DNA from: Chrysoperla carnea
Lineage: Eukaryota; Arthropoda; Insecta; Neuroptera; Chrysopidae
Reading direction: 5' to 3'
Length of the DNA: 64,000 nt
Assembly (NCBI RefSeq): GCF_905475395.1
Contig: NC_058339.1
Location: 38,635,172 to 38,699,171 of the forward strand
The notes beneath the pieces are model-generated. The model did no database searches and was not told where the DNA came from. It worked only from the letters and a program-made list of their open reading frames with translations. Below are positions 12,841 through 27,021 of the stretch, piece after piece. Each line of letters opens with the position of its first letter. The first letter of the stretch is position 1. Both the position numbers and the translations under genes were made by a program.

Positions 12841-13208
12841 TTATTAAAATGGTTCAAGTAAATTTTTCCCAAAACAATTCAACCTTTTCAACCAAATCAC
12901 CGGTTTTGTAATTTCTTAGAACGTAACTCACACAATTTCATTTTCAACCCTACTTAATTTTTAACGAGAAGTTATTGAAGACAAATTCGAACAGTTTTGT
13001 ATTTAAGAAAATTTCATTTATAAATTAAGAACTTGTTTTTGATAATAGGTGACTAAAATCTACATTTATAAAAAATCGAATAGTAAAAATCACGATCGAT
13101 ATTCTTGATGTTAACACTAAATCCTGTTATTTTGAAGATTCGGTTTACGGGTTTAGAATTACGCTGAGAATAAAATTTTTTCATAGTAATTTTTTTAAAT
13201 ATGGCTAT

Positions 13209-13214
13209 TTTATT
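13209..13214 (-). promoter_or_regulatory. Candidate poly(A) signal of NDUFB6
   Basis: AATAAA on the minus strand, about 40 nt after the NDUFB6 stop codon, a position typical of a compact 3' UTR. Confidence 0.5.
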
Positions 13215-13253
13215 AAATAACAAGTTTTCTACAAATATTTACAAAAATTTGAT

Positions 13254-13742
13254 TTATATTGTTGCTTTTTCAAAGCCTCTAGTACCATAATCAGAAGGTT
13301 TTGTACGATCTGACACTTTAGGATAACCTTCATCGCCAGGATTCACAGCAACACGACTTTTAAGCACACGCCAACCACCTTTTCTTGTCCAATCATTATC
13401 ATTATACTTAAAATAATAAGCAGTGGCGTAAATACCAGCTGCAGCTAATAAAAATTTTCCAGTCCAAAATCGAACTCTGAATGCGCGTTCAGCACCTAAT
13501 GAACCTGTTAATGCTACTTGGAGAGCATTTAATGGGGCTCTGTACAGTCGACGTATTGGGTTATATCGTTCTTTGTAAAAATCTTTGGGCATTACGGGTT
13601 CTCTTGCTGTTAATTCTTGATCTTTAAGCCATTGTTTTCTCCATGCTCTTTCCTCATCTGTCATTCCAACTAAACGTTCCCTTTCCCTGACCATACGGCC
13701 AGCGATGGAAAAGGGCTTTACGCCACCCGTTTCTGAAGCCAT
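13254..13742 (-). CDS. ND-B17: NADH:ubiquinone oxidoreductase subunit B6 (NDUFB6 / ND-B17), complex I accessory subunit
   Basis: Accessory subunit of the membrane arm of mitochondrial complex I. The 162-residue product carries the family signature WLKDQELTAREPVMP at residues 38-52, nearly the same as the vertebrate NDUFB6 core. One membrane-spanning segment lies at about residues 93-111, followed by YFKYNDNDW. The N-terminus has no obvious cleavable presequence, as usual for this subunit. It is longer than the human protein (128 residues), which is normal for insects. Intronless in the coding part. An acceptor-like TTTTAG lies two bases before the ATG on the minus strand, so a 5'-UTR intron is possible. 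Divergent from Khc, 1.3 kb apart. Confidence 0.9.
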   Translation of the reverse strand: MASETGGVKPFSIAGRMVRERERLVGMTDEERAWRKQWLKDQELTAREPVMPKDFYKERYNPIRRLYRAPLNALQVALTGSLGAERAFRVRFWTGKFLLAAAGIYATAYYFKYNDNDWTRKGGWRVLKSRVAVNPGDEGYPKVSDRTKPSDYGTRGFEKATI

Positions 13743-14369
13743 CGCTAAAATGATTTGTTTTTATTATTACATAAGATGGATAAATTGTATAACCTTAAAA
13801 TTAAAAAGAACTATAAACGTATTTGGCAATATTGCAGATAAATCAATTTTTTTTAATGAATACAATTATTTTCGGGCTTATTTTCTTTCTTGACTTACAA
13901 AAGAATTATTAAAATTTTTATTTTGACACTTACTTTTTTACTTTTCTCAATCTGCAAAAGTCCACTGAACTGATGCCACTGAACTAAAATTCACAGCAAC
14001 AGGCAAAATGAACTAAAATTTACTGCGTTTAGAACATAAGCAACTTAAAATCAAAAGTTTGCTACTAAAAATGGATCTTCCGTCTAAAAAAGGCATATTT
14101 TAAATAGGGTCAATCTCCAGTTTTCTTAAATTTCGTTACACTTTCAATAGCTTTACTAGAAATTAATAAAAATAAAGCCAATCTCCAAATGCCTGAGTAT
14201 GAGCATCAGAAAAATAAACAGTAAGAGCATACGGATACTTTTGTGTGATGTGTTTAGCGTGAGGCTTACGTTTAGATAATTTAGGGAACTGAACTGAATA
14301 TTATCTAAGTTTTTTGGGGGGAAATTGATAGTTTTTCTCTACGATTGCGTTCATTCACTAATCCACGGA

Positions 14370-14649
14370 TTGGCCGAGACCCAATTGACCTATGATGCTC
14401 ATTTACGAACTCGACCTCACTTTTTACGTCCTGAGTACGCTGTAAAAATTAAAAATCAGCTTGATATCTTTTTTCGTTTTTGAGTTATCGTGCCCACAGA
14501 CGGACGGACGGACAACCGGAAATGGACTAATTAAGTGATTTTATGAACACCTATACCAAAATTTTGTTCGTAGCACCAATATTTTTAAGCGTTACAAACT
14601 TGGGACTAAACTTAGTATACCTTGCATATTACATATATGCATGGTATAA
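14370..14649 (+). repeat. Dispersed repeat family A, truncated copy
   Basis: It matches the right half of the family A copies at 24855-25402 and 56041-56590. Shared blocks include GACCCAATTGACCTATG, CTCATTTACGAACTCGACCT, GACGGACGGACGGACAAC and TTAAGCGTTACAAACTTGGG, ending at CATGGTATAA. The left half is missing. It lies in the 1.3-kb space between NDUFB6 and Khc, the rest of which (13743-14369 and 14650-15077) must contain both promoters but shows nothing recognisable. A 68-codon open frame over this repeat is a chance frame. Confidence 0.7.
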
Positions 14650-15077
14650 CCAGAAAGAAAACAATTTAGAGAAGAAACAAACCTTTCGTATTTTGCTTAC
14701 GATATTTGAAACGGTTGACGACAGAGTGCTTATTAGTACAAGATCGTAAGCATAACACAAAACAATGCAAAACATAGACTGACGTAAGTGTATTATTTTA
14801 TCGACAAATACAAAAATTACTCACTCCCATAACATGTAATGATAGAATTAGAAATGTGTGTAGAGGAACTACTGGCTACAATGATGGCGGATATAAATTG
14901 GTAGTCTGGCACATTTAAAAAAAAAACAACCTCCGTATTTATTATTTTTTATTCAAAATCTTATATTTATATTTATGCACGGTTTTATGTTCCCGATTAG
15001 GTAAAAAAATTTCTTTATTGTTATTTAAAAAATTTGTGTAGTGAAGTGCGATTGATCAAAATCATACATTCAAAAAA

Positions 15078-15245
15078 ATGTCGGGAGATCCAAATAATTC
15101 TGTACGAGAACGGGAAATCGCTGCAGAGGATAGTATTCGTGTTGTGTGTCGATTTCGTCCTTTAAATGATTCAGAAGAAAAGGCTGGGTCAAAATTTATA
15201 GTGAAATTTCCATCAGGCTCCGATGATAATTGTATATCAATTGGG
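15078..15245 (+). CDS. Khc: Khc coding exon 1 (residues 1-56)
   Basis: ATG at 15078 is preceded by a run of A. It encodes [20 protein letters not shown] and the first motor strand with [19 protein letters not shown], ending in CISIG. Donor GGTGAGT, phase 0. The N-terminal extension before REIAAEDS is a few residues longer than in Drosophila. Confidence 0.93.
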
Positions 15246-18200
15246 GTGAGTTACACATTTTTCGTCTACTGCATAGAAATATGGTCGCCACTTTCTTTTT
15301 AGCGAATTGATCCGTTTTTCCATTGCACTTTTCATGTTTTCTTTTTTCATTTCAATTTTTTTTGTCTTGCAACTTCTGTTTGAATTATTTTGTTTTTATA
15401 TTTTTTTTATGTTCTTATTCTTTGTATTAATTTATTTGGTTCAGGAAATCCTTTCACAAACCCACCTGACCGTAACACATTGGGAAGTAAAGAAGTTATT
15501 CGCTAAAAATGTTTAATGTTTGATTCATTTATTCATCTGATAATATATTTTTAATCTACAGTTATAATAAATGCGTTGTATTTTTCATTTAATTAAAAAT
15601 CATAAAATTATTTATTCTAATTAATTAATTAATATAATTTACATAATAATAATATTTGTCTTGGATATTTTCACGCATGGTTTCATTTTACATATCAAAA
15701 AAATTTATATGAAATGCATTAAAAAAATTTTGAAATTTGGCAAAGGATCTGATTGACGTATGATATGCGAAAATTCATGTTTTTATTTTCTCAGCCATTT
15801 TGGCTGGTTGATATCGATTTTGCTCTTAAAATTTAATATCTGTCGTCCTTGAAGAATTTTTTGTATTTCAAACAACCCCTCACCATTAAAACACCTGTAA
15901 GAAAAATATTGAAAATTTTTTGGTTTAAAATTCTGCAAGTCTGCATCCGACAGCCGACAAAATATTTTAAGACTGTAAAAAGAAAATAATTTTAGGTTAT
16001 AAACTTCAATTTAAAAACAAAAGGGCGTGCTTTGTTTTAGAAAAAATTGTTTTAATTTTTGATTCATTATATCTAGAATTCGACAGGTATTTTTTTTTTT
16101 TTTTTTTTCAAAAAATAAAATAATACTGTCGACATGGGAATATAATTCATGTGTTTAGGGTTCCGTAGCATATTCAGCATAAATAATATAAGTATATAAA
16201 GTTCAGTAATATGTCTAATAGGGTTTTTAAACAATTTTGTTTATGTGTATGTCAACGGTAATATTGTAATTTTCGTCAGATTGTTATCAAACACGGGTTA
16301 CATTGTGTGCTCTTTTTTGGAAGCTAAATTTACAATTTTACTAATTAGTCTACAATTTGACGGAAATTACAATATTACGTTGACATATATAGGATGTTCT
16401 GTTATTGATAGCAGAAAATTATATCAGTAAATTAAGCTTATCAAGACAAATGGAAAAGCTCTTTACCAAATTTCGATCTGAGGCCTGATTCGAGAGAAAA
16501 TGTGGCTATGAGAAAAATAGAAATTTTTTAAAAATATAGACGGGACTATCATAAAACAATAATTGAATGTAAATTGATTTGATTGAGTAGCGGATACTAA
16601 AAAAAATATTTTGTTGTTTTTATTTTTTTTAGAAAAAAAAAAAACATATTTATCAAATTATTTCACCATTACTGTGACACTTAGATGTGGTAGGTATCAA
16701 ATTATACATTAATATAGATACTAAGGGGATTAAATTGTGTAATACATAACACATAATGTCATAGCAAAACACAACAACTTTGATAGAACAGCCTTTATTG
16801 TGTTATCCCAAGACATTATGTCTTATGTATTACACGTATTTATTAGTATTTTTAAAGTAATAGTATAGCAGCCAAGGGCGGTTCGCTTCATTTGCTGTAC
16901 TCTTTTCGGCCCAAGCTTTTCTTAAATCTCATCCCTGAAAATGACCACAGAGTACTGTTATAAAAAATCTGATTAATTCACAGTGGCATTATAACCTTAA
17001 AGAATACTCAGATGTTTGATATTCGTAAAAAATAAAACTATTGATTTAAAATTAGAATTTATTGTGAACTTTATGTTAACAGTCCAATAACCTACAAATA
17101 TAGAATAAATATTTATAAATGTGATAGATTTTTCGTGTAATTGACACGTTTATTAACTTTTCAACGTCACAGTTTATATAAATCACAAGTCCCTAGTGAT
17201 GGAGCTGCCATCTATATTGTTAATCAAATAAAAGAAAGATATATTAAATATTTAAAAATTACCTTTTAGCCTTATTTAAAAAATTAAACAAAGTTAAAAA
17301 TTTCGCTCTTGGCGCTTGCGAAATAGTATGAGATATTCTCTCATCACAAGAGTAATTATTATGATAAGAAAGATAACCAGTCGGAAGGGTTAATATTGAG
17401 AAATAATACAAATACATCAAAAATTCGTTCAAAACTTTTTTTCGTAAAGATTTTAGCATGGAACCCGCACGATCAGGCAGGAATATGGCTTTCTGTGAAA
17501 CTTTGTCAAACCGCCCCCAAAATTTCTTCGAATTGTTCTGATCAAAAGATCTCACGGTCACAAAATTTTTTGACTAGTAGTTTTCGTGTTATGGGATATC
17601 ATAGTTATACATATATTATAGTTATAGTAGATGACTACCGTGATATGTATAGTTCTATTGCCTTGTTATATGAAGTATTATTATTAAGACGGTAGTCATA
17701 TACTATAATTATAATATATGTGTAGCTTTGATTGCACTTATAGTCGGTGAAACCTTCTTTTCTAATTACAGGGTGTTAATAATGCATAATAGTAAGCACG
17801 ACACTCGTCATAAGTTGCGCAGAGGGATGCGTGTTTGCTACTGTGCGAGTGAGAAACAAATTATCTGCACTCTTACCATTTTGCCAGACCTTTCGACTGA
17901 CCATATAGTGAGAGTATTATATGGAAAAACCACTGTTGTATTTGTATACACGGGAAACCTGTTTATGAAAAACTTCTCTGATCTAAATTCGACTGTAGGT
18001 ACACTAAGTTTTATACATTTTCCCAATACGTATTTCTAGCTTGGCTACAAATCGGTAATACATAATTCTTTGAACTACAAAATGTAAACATTTATATTAA
18101 AATGTACTGTACAACGACCTGAAAGATTGCAATAACAGCAGGTAGCTTCTGATCTGTTATTAAAAAATAATAAAAAATATTCATAAATTAGCTGAAATAT

Positions 18201-21200
18201 AAAAAAAAAACTATTACATAAAATTACGTCATCACAATGTGAGCACGAGTAAAAGAGTTTGTATGTGTAAAAACGTATAAAAAATTTTAATGTATATTTG
18301 CATTAAGTTTTATGAGCGCGGCTTAAATCAAATATATTATTGTTGCGAGATAAGAAAATCGATTCAAGGAGCTTGGTTTATAGGTTAGCGTTACTTTAAC
18401 GTTATTAGACTTCTTTTTAATGTTATTGTACATTTTTATACCATGTATATATGAAATATATCAAGGTATACTAAGTTTAGTCTTAAGTTTGTAACGACTA
18501 AAAATATTGATGCTACGAACAAAAGTTTTGGTATAGGTGTTCATAAATATAAATAGGCCATTTCCGGTTATCCGTCTGCCTGTGGACACGATAACTCAAA
18601 AACGAAAAGAGATATCAAGCTGATGGCTTTTTATGGCGTGCTCAGGAAGCGTAGTCGAGTTCGTAAATGAGCAACCTAGGTCAAGGTAGGATCAATCTTG
18701 TAAATCGTTAAGAGATAGAACAAAAGTTTATGTTCCTTATAAAAAAATAAACAACTTTTGTTTGAAACATTTTTTCGTAAACATCACTGTTTACCCGTGA
18801 GGGCGCAAATTAGCTTAGAAACATTATATAATATGTATATACTAGCTCGACCCTTGAAGAATTCCGCTCTCGTAGTTACCCGTGGCTACCCTGTACACGT
18901 GGTTAAAAAATAAATTTCGGATAATAAAAATGGATAGACTAGTGCAGAATTTGTGATGTAGAGTATAAATCTACTGGCTCACGGAATATAAGCAACAAAA
19001 TCTAATAGGTCTCGAGTTGCGACACATTTAGCATAGTGAGCTCCCCTATCATCAAAAGAAAATATGAAAGTAAGCTAATAATCTGCATTGGTATGGTATG
19101 CCATTTTGAAATATTATTGGCTTTATTTATGAATATAAAATCTTCATCTTAATATTTTAACTATCACTGCACGAGGAACTTGTAATTGTCTTATCTATAA
19201 TAAATTTTATCCACTTGCCATTTTATCAGACCACAGAATTTTGATATAAATTTATAAATGTACATGTATTTGCCGTCATTTGTCAAAAGTACATTCTTAT
19301 TATCTGAATAAATGATGAATGAGCCCACCTACTCAAATTTTTTTTATCTATGAACTTCCTTTTTCTACCAAAAAATTAAAGGTTATGTACCTGCTTTTTC
19401 ACATAATTATACTACATGTCTTTAAAAATATTAGGTACATGTATACAGGGTGTCCCGTGACTCGATGGACATAGCTTAACAGCGTATTCTTTGAGCAATT
19501 TTAAGTCGAAAGTGTCCTTTATACTTTTGTCCAAAACCCAATAGTTAAAGAGGTATGGGCAACTATTGAATTTAGACAATAAAGAAAAGACATTGTTGAG
19601 TAAAGTATTTTTTTTGTGTGTGTGAGAAATACAAAAACTACTTTCGTAAATGTGTTTCTTTGAACCTAATTTTTTTCGTTTGAAGCTTTTTCCTCGATTA
19701 AATTTATCGAGTTTCACACATATGTCAACTTAAAAAAGTACCCTGTAAGTGTAAAGGGCGGCAAAAATTATTTTTTATCCGCAGCGGCTAAATACATATA
19801 GGTCGGGCTTTGCGTGAAAGTGACTCATCGATCCATATCAGCTTAATGTCCCGTTTGGAGAATCGTAGTAAATTCCATTTACTTGCAGCTGACCAAATTT
19901 ATAAAGCAATCTAATTAAATCGTTTCGGGAATTAATTTGAATATTACTTTCAGGAAAACTTGCAATAGAAATCTTCTAACACCCCACTTTAAACATACTT
20001 AAAGTATAAGCGATTTTTGAAAGTGATGTATGTTAATGAAACACGATGAATCTGCCATATCTCATCGCATTTTTTTTAAAGACATGCTGTATAACAAATC
20101 ATTATTTATAATGTGTAATATTTTTGGATTTTTCTTTTTAAATTTGCGTGTCTGAATCTACTTAGTTGCTTGAAAAGACACACCTAGAACTTTGTTGTTT
20201 CGTTTTTCTCGAATATTGTAGTCGCCTATCGGTAATTACGTTTTAATTCAAAAGTCAAAAATCTATTCATTATTCATAGATTCGTTGACATTTAAGAATT
20301 TCACGAGACAATACTAGTATTGCTTGCCAATTGTTTTATTCGCATTAAATGAGGGTTCAGTACTTGCCAAACGTGTATACTCATTATTGGACATTGGTTT
20401 TTCATTTTTTAATCTACGGTACTTGCGAGCTCTTATTTTAGGCCAACAAAACATGCATATACTCCAGTGCATTTACGGACTGATCCAAAAGTTTGTGACG
20501 CTAGATTCATTCATTCAATAGGGGATTATTTTTATTCATTCATTCAATAGGAGTTTGTTTGGAGACCTTAAATCTGATTTTGCGTATTCGATTTATGCTA
20601 ATGTACATGCTAAGATTGATAGAAAAAAAGTTATACGTGTTCAAAGTTAAAAAAAATGTTCGTAAGTTTCTTTTTGTAACGGTTTGTGTTTCTAACCTAA
20701 TTTGCGCCTTCAGGTTTCGGTTAAATATCTAAAAAATGTGTTCCATCCTCCTCGATGACTGTACAAACTTTCAAATCGATATTCTTATTAATGACGAAAG
20801 TGTGAAGGTGTCTTCATCTTAAATGTGGCACATTGTATAAAGAACATTTTTTACATTTAAACTTTTTTTCGTAAACTTAAGTGTTTATTTTCTTTAAAAC
20901 TATAAAAGATGAGGAGTTGAAAATTTGCAGGTAGCTTCAAATTCACATTAGTCTTGTGAAAATTTCTCGAAAAACGAAAAAAGATTCTAGAAAAACTTTC
21001 GATAACTATTGTTTCAAAAATGGTACAGAAAAAGTTATAATTATAATCTATTTCATATAAATAAGTGAGCTACGGATTCCTATCGTATAAAAATGGAAAA
21101 ACTTCAATAATTCTAATACGTTCTTGGAAATGAGTTAGTTCTGCTACCAACTATTACATGTAGGCTCTTTCTATTATCATGTGTGCAATGTTAATACGGC

Positions 21201-24200
21201 ATTGTGATATGTTTTCATTAAAAAAAAAAAAAACAAAACAAAGATAGATTTATATATTTTACAATACAGAGTGTTCTAACACATCACGTCGTACTTTTGA
21301 CGTGAATAATAATAATTTTCCAACAATAAGTTTGCTTGGCCCACTTTTCATGCAATACCATATACGAAGGAAAAAAAATCACATCTATATTATAACGTTT
21401 TACAACCAAGTAAAATAGCTTCATCTGTTTTATTGTTTGACAGAGTGAAATAACTATATAAAATTCAACTACATGTATAACTCGGGAGTAAAATACATGT
21501 ATATATTGATTTAAATTTTCTATTATTTGTGTATATTCTCATTCAGTGGCGTCAATTTTATGTGAATTGAGTTAGATTGTGTGTGAGATCATTATTTATT
21601 TTGTTTTGATGATACTTCGCCCTCAAAATAGAAATTATTATTGTGTGACCTTGAATTATCCCGTTCGGTTTTTGCATTAATAATTTCCATCGTAATTTTT
21701 ATTGAGATATATTCTATAAAATGTGCAGTATATGCGGTTATATAAGCAAGTCTAGATTTTAATTTTCAGAAAGAGAAGTTCTTATGGAAGCCAATTTTAT
21801 CCTTTTTTATATGTGGCATTAGGTTAGGTTAGAGTGGCTGCCCTGGGGTGGGACATACTTAGACCATAGTGTCCGTTGTGATACCGAAAAAGAGTGGCTC
21901 ATCCGCGGTCATTACTCCATACACCATTGGAGCTATTTAAGGACTCCAGAAGAGCTTTGACGTCAATGGACTTTAAGTCAGAGAGGTTATCAAAGAGAGG
22001 CTGGCTCAAATAGATGAATCTCCTCCATTACAAATAATACAAATCAACAAATTTGGGAGAAGAATATGAATAAATGTATGTTTGTTTAGGAGAAGAGTTT
22101 ACTCGCAAGATGGCTTGAAGTTTCCGCGCAATGAATCAGCGTACTAAGATGCCATGAATTCCTTCTTGAGGCAGCCAGTGGATTATGTTTTCTGCCTTTC
22201 CCCCAGTCAGAGCAATAAAATTAAATGTTAATTTATCATCAATGTTACTGATCATCAATGCTAGGAAACGACGTAAATTATTTCACAAATGTATTTGAGC
22301 TCTGCAAGTGACTCGAGTTTGAGGAAAAGTTCTGATGCTCAAGTAGAAATGATTAGTACAAAGAATGTGTGTCAGTATATGGCATCGAAACAATGAAAAA
22401 AACGCTTGCCAAGTGCAAGACCACCATTTAATCCAATTAATATACGGAGGCCCAATGTTAAATTTAACAAAGTTGCTATCAGAAAACAAAAAATACATTG
22501 TTATTGAAGAAACACAGCGTTATTTGTTTACGGGTAATCAATGGCTAATCTAAATCTGCCATAAAAAGTACTCAAGGGAAGCACAAGAGACCCCAAAAAT
22601 TTCAAGTTTAGAATTCGCAAGAAGTTATTTTTGTTATTAACGTCGAACGCGTATAAATATAAAATTGAAAAATAATCTTGTTTGTTTATGAATATAGTAT
22701 TATGAAACATTTTTTCTTGATATTTTGATGTTTGTGTATTCAATTTGGAGATTATCTCTAGAGTAATATGATTTTTTTTACCACGAAAAATAAATCAAAT
22801 TGAAATATGACACTCGAAGCATAATTTATCATTTTTATAATACGGTAAAAAAAAATCTTTTAAAATTTACGTAGTATATACTCTTATTCTGAGAATTTTA
22901 CATCGACTCTAGTACAATGCACCAAAACTCTATTAATAATTGTACTTCACCTTGCATTAGTTACCTTGTGCAGCATTGAACAATAAGTCTCCTTGTGAGG
23001 GAGTGTAATTATTCTGATTGGTATACACTAAACATCATGATTAGTTTATCAGTGACTATTTCTAACTGATACACAACAAAATATTAATTTGAAACATACA
23101 ACTTTCCCGCTTAATTTTTTTTATACAGTTTTACAAAAAACGCAACAGAAATATTTATTTATTCATTTACGAGCTATAATGAAAGAATTGAAATTGTATA
23201 CACATTCAAAGTCGATTGAATAAAAATCGATTTTAGAATTATTTTCCTTTTTCTTTACAATTTATTTATTTACTTGACCACTTCAGCTCAAAAGCTGACA
23301 TGCATTTTTAAGTAAAAAGAATCAAACGCTGAGGAGAGGGCGGGGGAGGGGGAGTTAAGTTACTGAGATGGTAAGACTTTTGTTGAATCTACACTTGATT
23401 CATAACACAGCCGTTTTCGAGGTATTCGACTGTTAGAGGGGGTTAAACTTGAATTTTTTTCTATTGATTCATTGAGTATTTAAAAAAATCACTAGTAAAG
23501 TTAAAGATAAAAAAAATTACTATTTAAACTCATTCCAGCAGCAGTAAGCATTGCTAGTTTCTATAAACCTCTCAATAAAAAATAATAAAAAAAAATAAAA
23601 TAAAATAAAATTCCATGTTCCCGTTTTTATTTTAGTAAAAGGTCTATTTCGTTGATTTAGCTTAACTAAAACCTAATAGATTGTAAAGTGGCACGTTAGC
23701 TATATTTGCCTTATCCAAAACTCACAATTTAATCTTTAGCTGTAAATCTCTCACAAGTATTATGTTCACGTTTCGTACTAGTAGGAGAAAATTTGTTTGA
23801 TTGGCTGATCGTCTTTTAATAAATTGATAAATCACTTTATAATTACTAATTAGTAATTTGATAATCAAAGGGACATATATTTTAATTCTTACATTCGATT
23901 CCAAATCGTATTAAAGGTTTTACGATTATCAGGGCAAGGTTTAGTATTTTTTTAACTTCCGAAACTAAAAAAGAGGTGTTTTAAGTTTGACCGCTATGTG
24001 TGTCTGCCTGTCTGTCTGACTGTGACACCGTAGCGTCTAAACGAATGAACCGATTTGAATTTTTTTTATTTCGTTTGAAAAATAATTTAATGGGGAGTGT
24101 TCTTAGCTATGTTGTGCGAGTTTAGGGTTCCGTACCCGCTATAACTAAAAAAAAGCGATGATCATCAAAATCAATTCAGTTTGGAGAAGTCTCTAAGAAA

Positions 24201-26981
24201 ACAGGTAATTTCATGTAGAGTGTTCTTAGATACATTTCAAGTGCGAGTTTAGGGTTCCGTACCCGAAAAAATTTCTCGAGTTTTATTTAAATTTTGTAAA
24301 TTTTATTTGCTATATAAACTATAAAAACTGAACCTTCTATGATAAAACATTTGAAGAGTGTTTAATATTAAAATATTGTATAATATGTTTCGCTTATACA
24401 TATATTGGTCTTTGTTTTATGTCTATTCACGGTAATGAATAATATATGTAGTAAAACTTCTCATATGTATCTACCTAACTGCTTTTCTTCTATTTCTGAC
24501 ATACCGACCATGGGGAAATCTATCTTCTATTCTTGTATTTTTAATATTCGTTTTATACAAATTTACTTGAAAGTAATGTTAAAAAATGAGATTTTTATGT
24601 TTTACCATTTCCTTTGAAAATGTTCAATTTGTGTCAAGCTGAACTTATATTTAGATAATAATAGTGTATTATTGATATTCTTCCTAGTTAAAATCCAAAA
24701 GGATTTAAACCTTCTAACCCAGCAGTAATTAAAACTTAAAAAATTTATTGTAGATTTCAAAGTTACAATATATCACTTTTGAAAAGAATTCTCTTTCTAT
24801 CCAGCTATCGATGTTATCCAGAATTGTTAACTGTAAATTTTTAATATAAAACAAGTGAAAACAAACAACTAACTGAGTTAATTGTTGAAATACCATGTTT
24901 AGACAGTGTTGATTATTCTTCACATACACATATATACATGTCACACAGACATAACTGATAATCCCATATTAATACATACTATAAAATTTGTATCTAATGT
25001 GTGCTCTCGTGAGTAAACAGTGATGTTTACAAAAAAATGTTTCAAACAAAAGTTGTTTATTTTTTGATAAAGAACATTTTTTACATTTAAACTTTTGTTC
25101 TATATCTAACGGTTTACAAGATGGGACTTACGGACCCAAGACCCAATTGACCTATGTTGCTCATTTACGAACTCGACCTCCTTTTTTACGTTCTGAGTGC
25201 GCCGTAAAAATTGCAGCTTGATATCTTGTTTCGTTTTTGAGTTATCGTGTTCACAGCCTGACGGACAACCGAAAATGAACTAATTATTTGATTCTATGAA
25301 CACCTATACCAAAATTTTTTTTGTAGCAACAATATTTTTAAGCGTTACAAACCTGGGACTAAACTTAATATACTTATGTATATTTCATATATACATGGTA
25401 TAAAAATCTAATTTGAGAAATTCACTCAATTCCATAGACTTCAAAAATTTCGGACTACCAAAAACTGAACAGTAAATTAATGACATTTAGTTAATTTAGT
25501 GAGTATAGCTACTCCATCTTCCCCTTGGTGATCTACTTATTCCCAATTGTCTATCGAAATATTACTTAATTGATATCAAGAAAATTTTCAATAAGAAAAA
25601 AAAATTAAAAATCCAGTTGTCTTGAAATTAATTTTTTTGTGACGTTGCCAGCTTTTAGCTAATTTGATTGCATGTGAATGCATCACGCTGCGTTATAACT
25701 ACTTGAAGATAATGCTGGCTGACTAATTCTGTTTTCTTGGAAATATTTCAGAAATGATTTTAATTTATTAAAGTGGTATACTTAATTGAACATATTTATT
25801 AATGTCTGACTAATATTTTTATTAGCGAATGTATCCAAACTTGAAATCAATATGCACATGCCGCATTAAGCAGGAGTCAATTTAGTCAATTTTACGAGTT
25901 ACTTCATTTTATGTTAATAACTTTATACATATAACGAAATTATCCACCACTTAGAGACGTCAGACCAAAAATAATAAAATAGGTACAGAGATGTCCAAAT
26001 TAGTTGCTATCTCGATACTGAAATTTTTTACGATTAAAATACTTCTTTTATTTTGTACAAGGAAATTAAAAGGGTTTTAGATCAAAATTGCGGAAATTAA
26101 CCACGATAGCATGCAATAGTTATTTTAGTATAGTAGAGTACTGTACAGCAATAAAGCTCATACATCAGAATAACACATGAGCTATAAATTAAAAAGATAT
26201 AGATACTAAAAATTTTTTTAAATAAATTTAATTTGACATTTACGATTTTAAATTTTTACAGACATCTTTAATTTATGCTTCAAAATGATGATCACAGATG
26301 AAGCAGAGTTATGATCATCATTTTGAGCCATAAATTAAAGATTTATGTAAAAAATTTTAAATGGTAAATATCACATCCCAATTGATGGCTAACTTTTCTG
26401 ATATACTCAATGAATTATGACTACTTTATATCTTTCAGCTGCGTAAAACAATCCCTTCAAGTGTTATGGAACGTTGATAAGTGAGATCAAAAGAGGTGAA
26501 GGCTATAAAGCGGTGGTTTTTACTTTTAAGCCCAGTGAAGCGGGCGGGTATCAAGCTTGTTTTTTCTATAAAAATTGTCTATAAAGTTGCATTTTCATTT
26601 TTTTAGAATTCTGAGGTATTTAATAAAAATATCTATCTATATTGGTAAAATAAAAAGTGGGTTTACAAGTAAACTACCTTAAATTCGTAATTTACAAAAA
26701 GTCAATTTATTAATTAGATAAATTTAAAAAAATAATAATAATAATTGGAACAAAGCATATGATTTTAATTATTATTATAAAATCAATAAAGCATGCAACC
26801 TGCAACTTCTGACAGACGTTGTTAGTAATAATTTGATTCGTGTTTTCACATTACAATAAACACAGAAATTATTTGGATTTATTAAACAAAAAAAACAAAA
26901 AAATTTAACATAAAATTATTAATTTATTATTATTTTTAGTCCTAGCTCTCGTACCGGTAATAAATACGTTATAAAACACCT

Positions 26982-27021
<40 letters not shown>

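Noticed and set aside
17728-18039. 103-codon plus-strand frame in Khc intron 1
   Set aside because: No domain and no splice continuity with Khc; it overlaps a minus-strand frame of equal quality in repeat-rich DNA.
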